Source: Acidobacteriota bacterium
GTDB lineage: Bacteria > Acidobacteriota > Terriglobia > Bryobacterales > Bryobacteraceae
Reading direction: 5' to 3'
DNA: 64,000 nt
NCBI GenBank assembly: GCA_029776225.1
Contig: JAKOTR010000080.1
Location: 1-64,000, forward strand
The translations under genes and the position numbers were made by a program. Shown one piece after another: positions 63,125 through 64,000 of the stretch. Positions within the stretch are counted from its first letter, which is position 1, and each line of letters begins with the position of its first letter. The notes beneath the pieces were generated by a model. The model made no database searches. It was not told where the DNA came from and saw nothing but the letters and a program-made list of their open reading frames with translations.

Positions 63125-64000
63125 ATGATTCGACTGTTCCGCGTCTCGGTTCCCACCAGCGTCGTCGTATTGCTGCTTTCGGAAGCCATACTTCTTACGT
63201 CCTGTTATGTCTTGTCTGCCTATTTGGTGCTCGAGGCTGACCCCTCGGTTTTTCTCCTCTACGACGGCGGCCTGCTCCGCATTCTGACCGTCGTGGCAGC
63301 CGTGTTGTTCGGCCTTCATTTCCTGGATCTGTATTCCGAGATTCGTACGGTTTCCAATATCGCGTTGGTGCTTGAGATCGGCCAGGCGATCGGCTTCGCC
63401 TTCCTGGTGGAAGCGCTTCTGGCATACGTCGACCGCGATCTGATCCTGCCGCGCCGCATGATGATGTGGGGCAGTTTCGGCGGGGTGGTGTCGCTCTCGG
63501 CCTGGCGCATCCTTTATGGGATGGTGTTTCTGCGCGCCTTCAGCGGCGAGCGGGTGCTGTTCGTGGGAACCAATCCGGTGGTGTGCGAAATCGCCGAACA
63601 GATGGCCAAACGGCCGGAGCTTGGATACACGAATCTCGGGTATGTGGACGATTTCAGCAAACCCGGCGAGGTCCTGAACGGCGCCAAGGTGCTCGGCCCG
63701 CTTTCGGAGTTCCGCAAAATCGCGATGGAAACCAGGCCCGACCGCATCGTGGTCGGCATGACCGAACGCCGCGGGCGAATGCCGGTGCAGGACCTTCTCG
63801 ATTTTCGGTTCTCGGGAACCGTCATCGAGGACGCCGGCACCGCCTATGAGACCGCCTGCGGGCGCATTTGCACCAAGGAGCTGCGGCCCGCCCAGTTGAT
63901 TTTCTCCGGTGAAATGGGGCCGAGGCGCAGCAGCGTGATCCTGCAATCCATCTACTCGCCGGCGCTGGCGCTCATCGGCACGATTCTGGCGCTGCCAATA
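63125..64000 (+). CDS. Polyprenyl glycosylphosphotransferase, N-terminal part (runs off window)
   Basis: The first 292 codons of a sugar transferase that starts exopolysaccharide synthesis on undecaprenyl phosphate are present, from ATG 63125. Four N-terminal membrane helices are visible (VVVLLLSEAILLTSCYVLSA, ILTVVAAVLFGLHFLDLYSE, VLEIGQAIGFAFLVEALLAY), followed by a CoA-binding-like Rossmann domain (RVLFVGTNPVVCEIAEQMAK, LGYVDDFSKPGEVLNG). The last helix (SPALALIGTILALPI) leads into the catalytic domain, which lies beyond the window. Related to WcaJ/EpsE-type enzymes. It probably opens a polysaccharide gene cluster. Confidence 0.9.
   Translation, partial: MIRLFRVSVPTSVVVLLLSEAILLTSCYVLSAYLVLEADPSVFLLYDGGLLRILTVVAAVLFGLHFLDLYSEIRTVSNIALVLEIGQAIGFAFLVEALLAYVDRDLILPRRMMMWGSFGGVVSLSAWRILYGMVFLRAFSGERVLFVGTNPVVCEIAEQMAKRPELGYTNLGYVDDFSKPGEVLNGAKVLGPLSEFRKIAMETRPDRIVVGMTERRGRMPVQDLLDFRFSGTVIEDAGTAYETACGRICTKELRPAQLIFSGEMGPRRSSVILQSIYSPALALIGTILALPI

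Overview
The window is high-GC bacterial chromosome and most resembles an acidobacterium of the Bryobacterales/Solibacter type. The grounds are an Oar-like TonB-dependent receptor with a carboxypeptidase-regulatory-like N-terminus, degenerate STAS-like proteins, an alternative complex III (Act) operon fused to an A-type cytochrome oxidase operon, and a divergent RibBA. The assignment is inference; no rRNA or full tRNA is present to settle it.

The left 39 kb is accessory. Positions 1-2130 hold the start of a TonB-dependent receptor and small STAS-like genes. Positions 2269-4200 are a complete IS1634-type insertion sequence with perfect 15-bp ends and a 6-bp target duplication. It sits at the 3' end of a frameshifted radical SAM/SPASM gene, which is coupled to a short upstream ORF that could encode a precursor peptide. 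Positions 6151-18582 look like an integrated replicon or phage-like element. Its genes are a two-gene unknown module, iteron-like repeats, an SNF2 helicase, small phage-type proteins, a VRR-NUC nuclease, an AEP-type primase, a UvrD-like helicase, a tyrosine integrase and a Panacea-type toxin-antitoxin candidate. It ends at a 3' fragment of tRNA-Val(GAC). No capsid or terminase gene is visible. Next comes a decayed ABC exporter (ATPase with two frameshifts, intact permease).

The most unusual region is 20918-36940. Six tightly spaced minus-strand genes encode a calcineurin-like phosphoesterase, a CHAT protease with an intact His/Cys dyad, a 1674-aa STAND NTPase/helical-repeat protein ending in a catalytically degenerate CHAT-like domain that carries a peptidoglycan-binding-like segment, an HEVGH metalloprotease candidate, an alpha/beta-hydrolase lipase and a beta-rich protein. 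They converge on a 1466-aa GMC oxidoreductase with a long C-terminal extension containing a duplicated module. The layout (sensor NTPase, protease, several hydrolytic or redox enzymes) suggests a regulated conflict or cell-death/lysis system. That role is a hypothesis. Truncated gene remnants flank it to the right (Gfo/Idh/MocA N-terminus, outer-membrane barrel C-terminus).

From 39 kb onward the content is chromosomal core: a Tat-exported phosphoesterase, RibBA, a PA2779/PA2778/TPR-barrel operon, a cation diffusion facilitator, PrmA with a KefB-type antiporter, and a two-component system (kinase plus a receiver-XRE regulator) transcribed divergently from a large respiratory operon. That operon (50468-62523) runs actA-actB-actC-actD-actE-actF, a small membrane protein, an Sco-type copper chaperone and cytochrome oxidase subunits II, I, III and IV. 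Together these could carry electrons from quinol through alternative complex III to oxygen. A GlcG/HbpS-like protein and the start of a polyprenyl glycosylphosphotransferase close the window.
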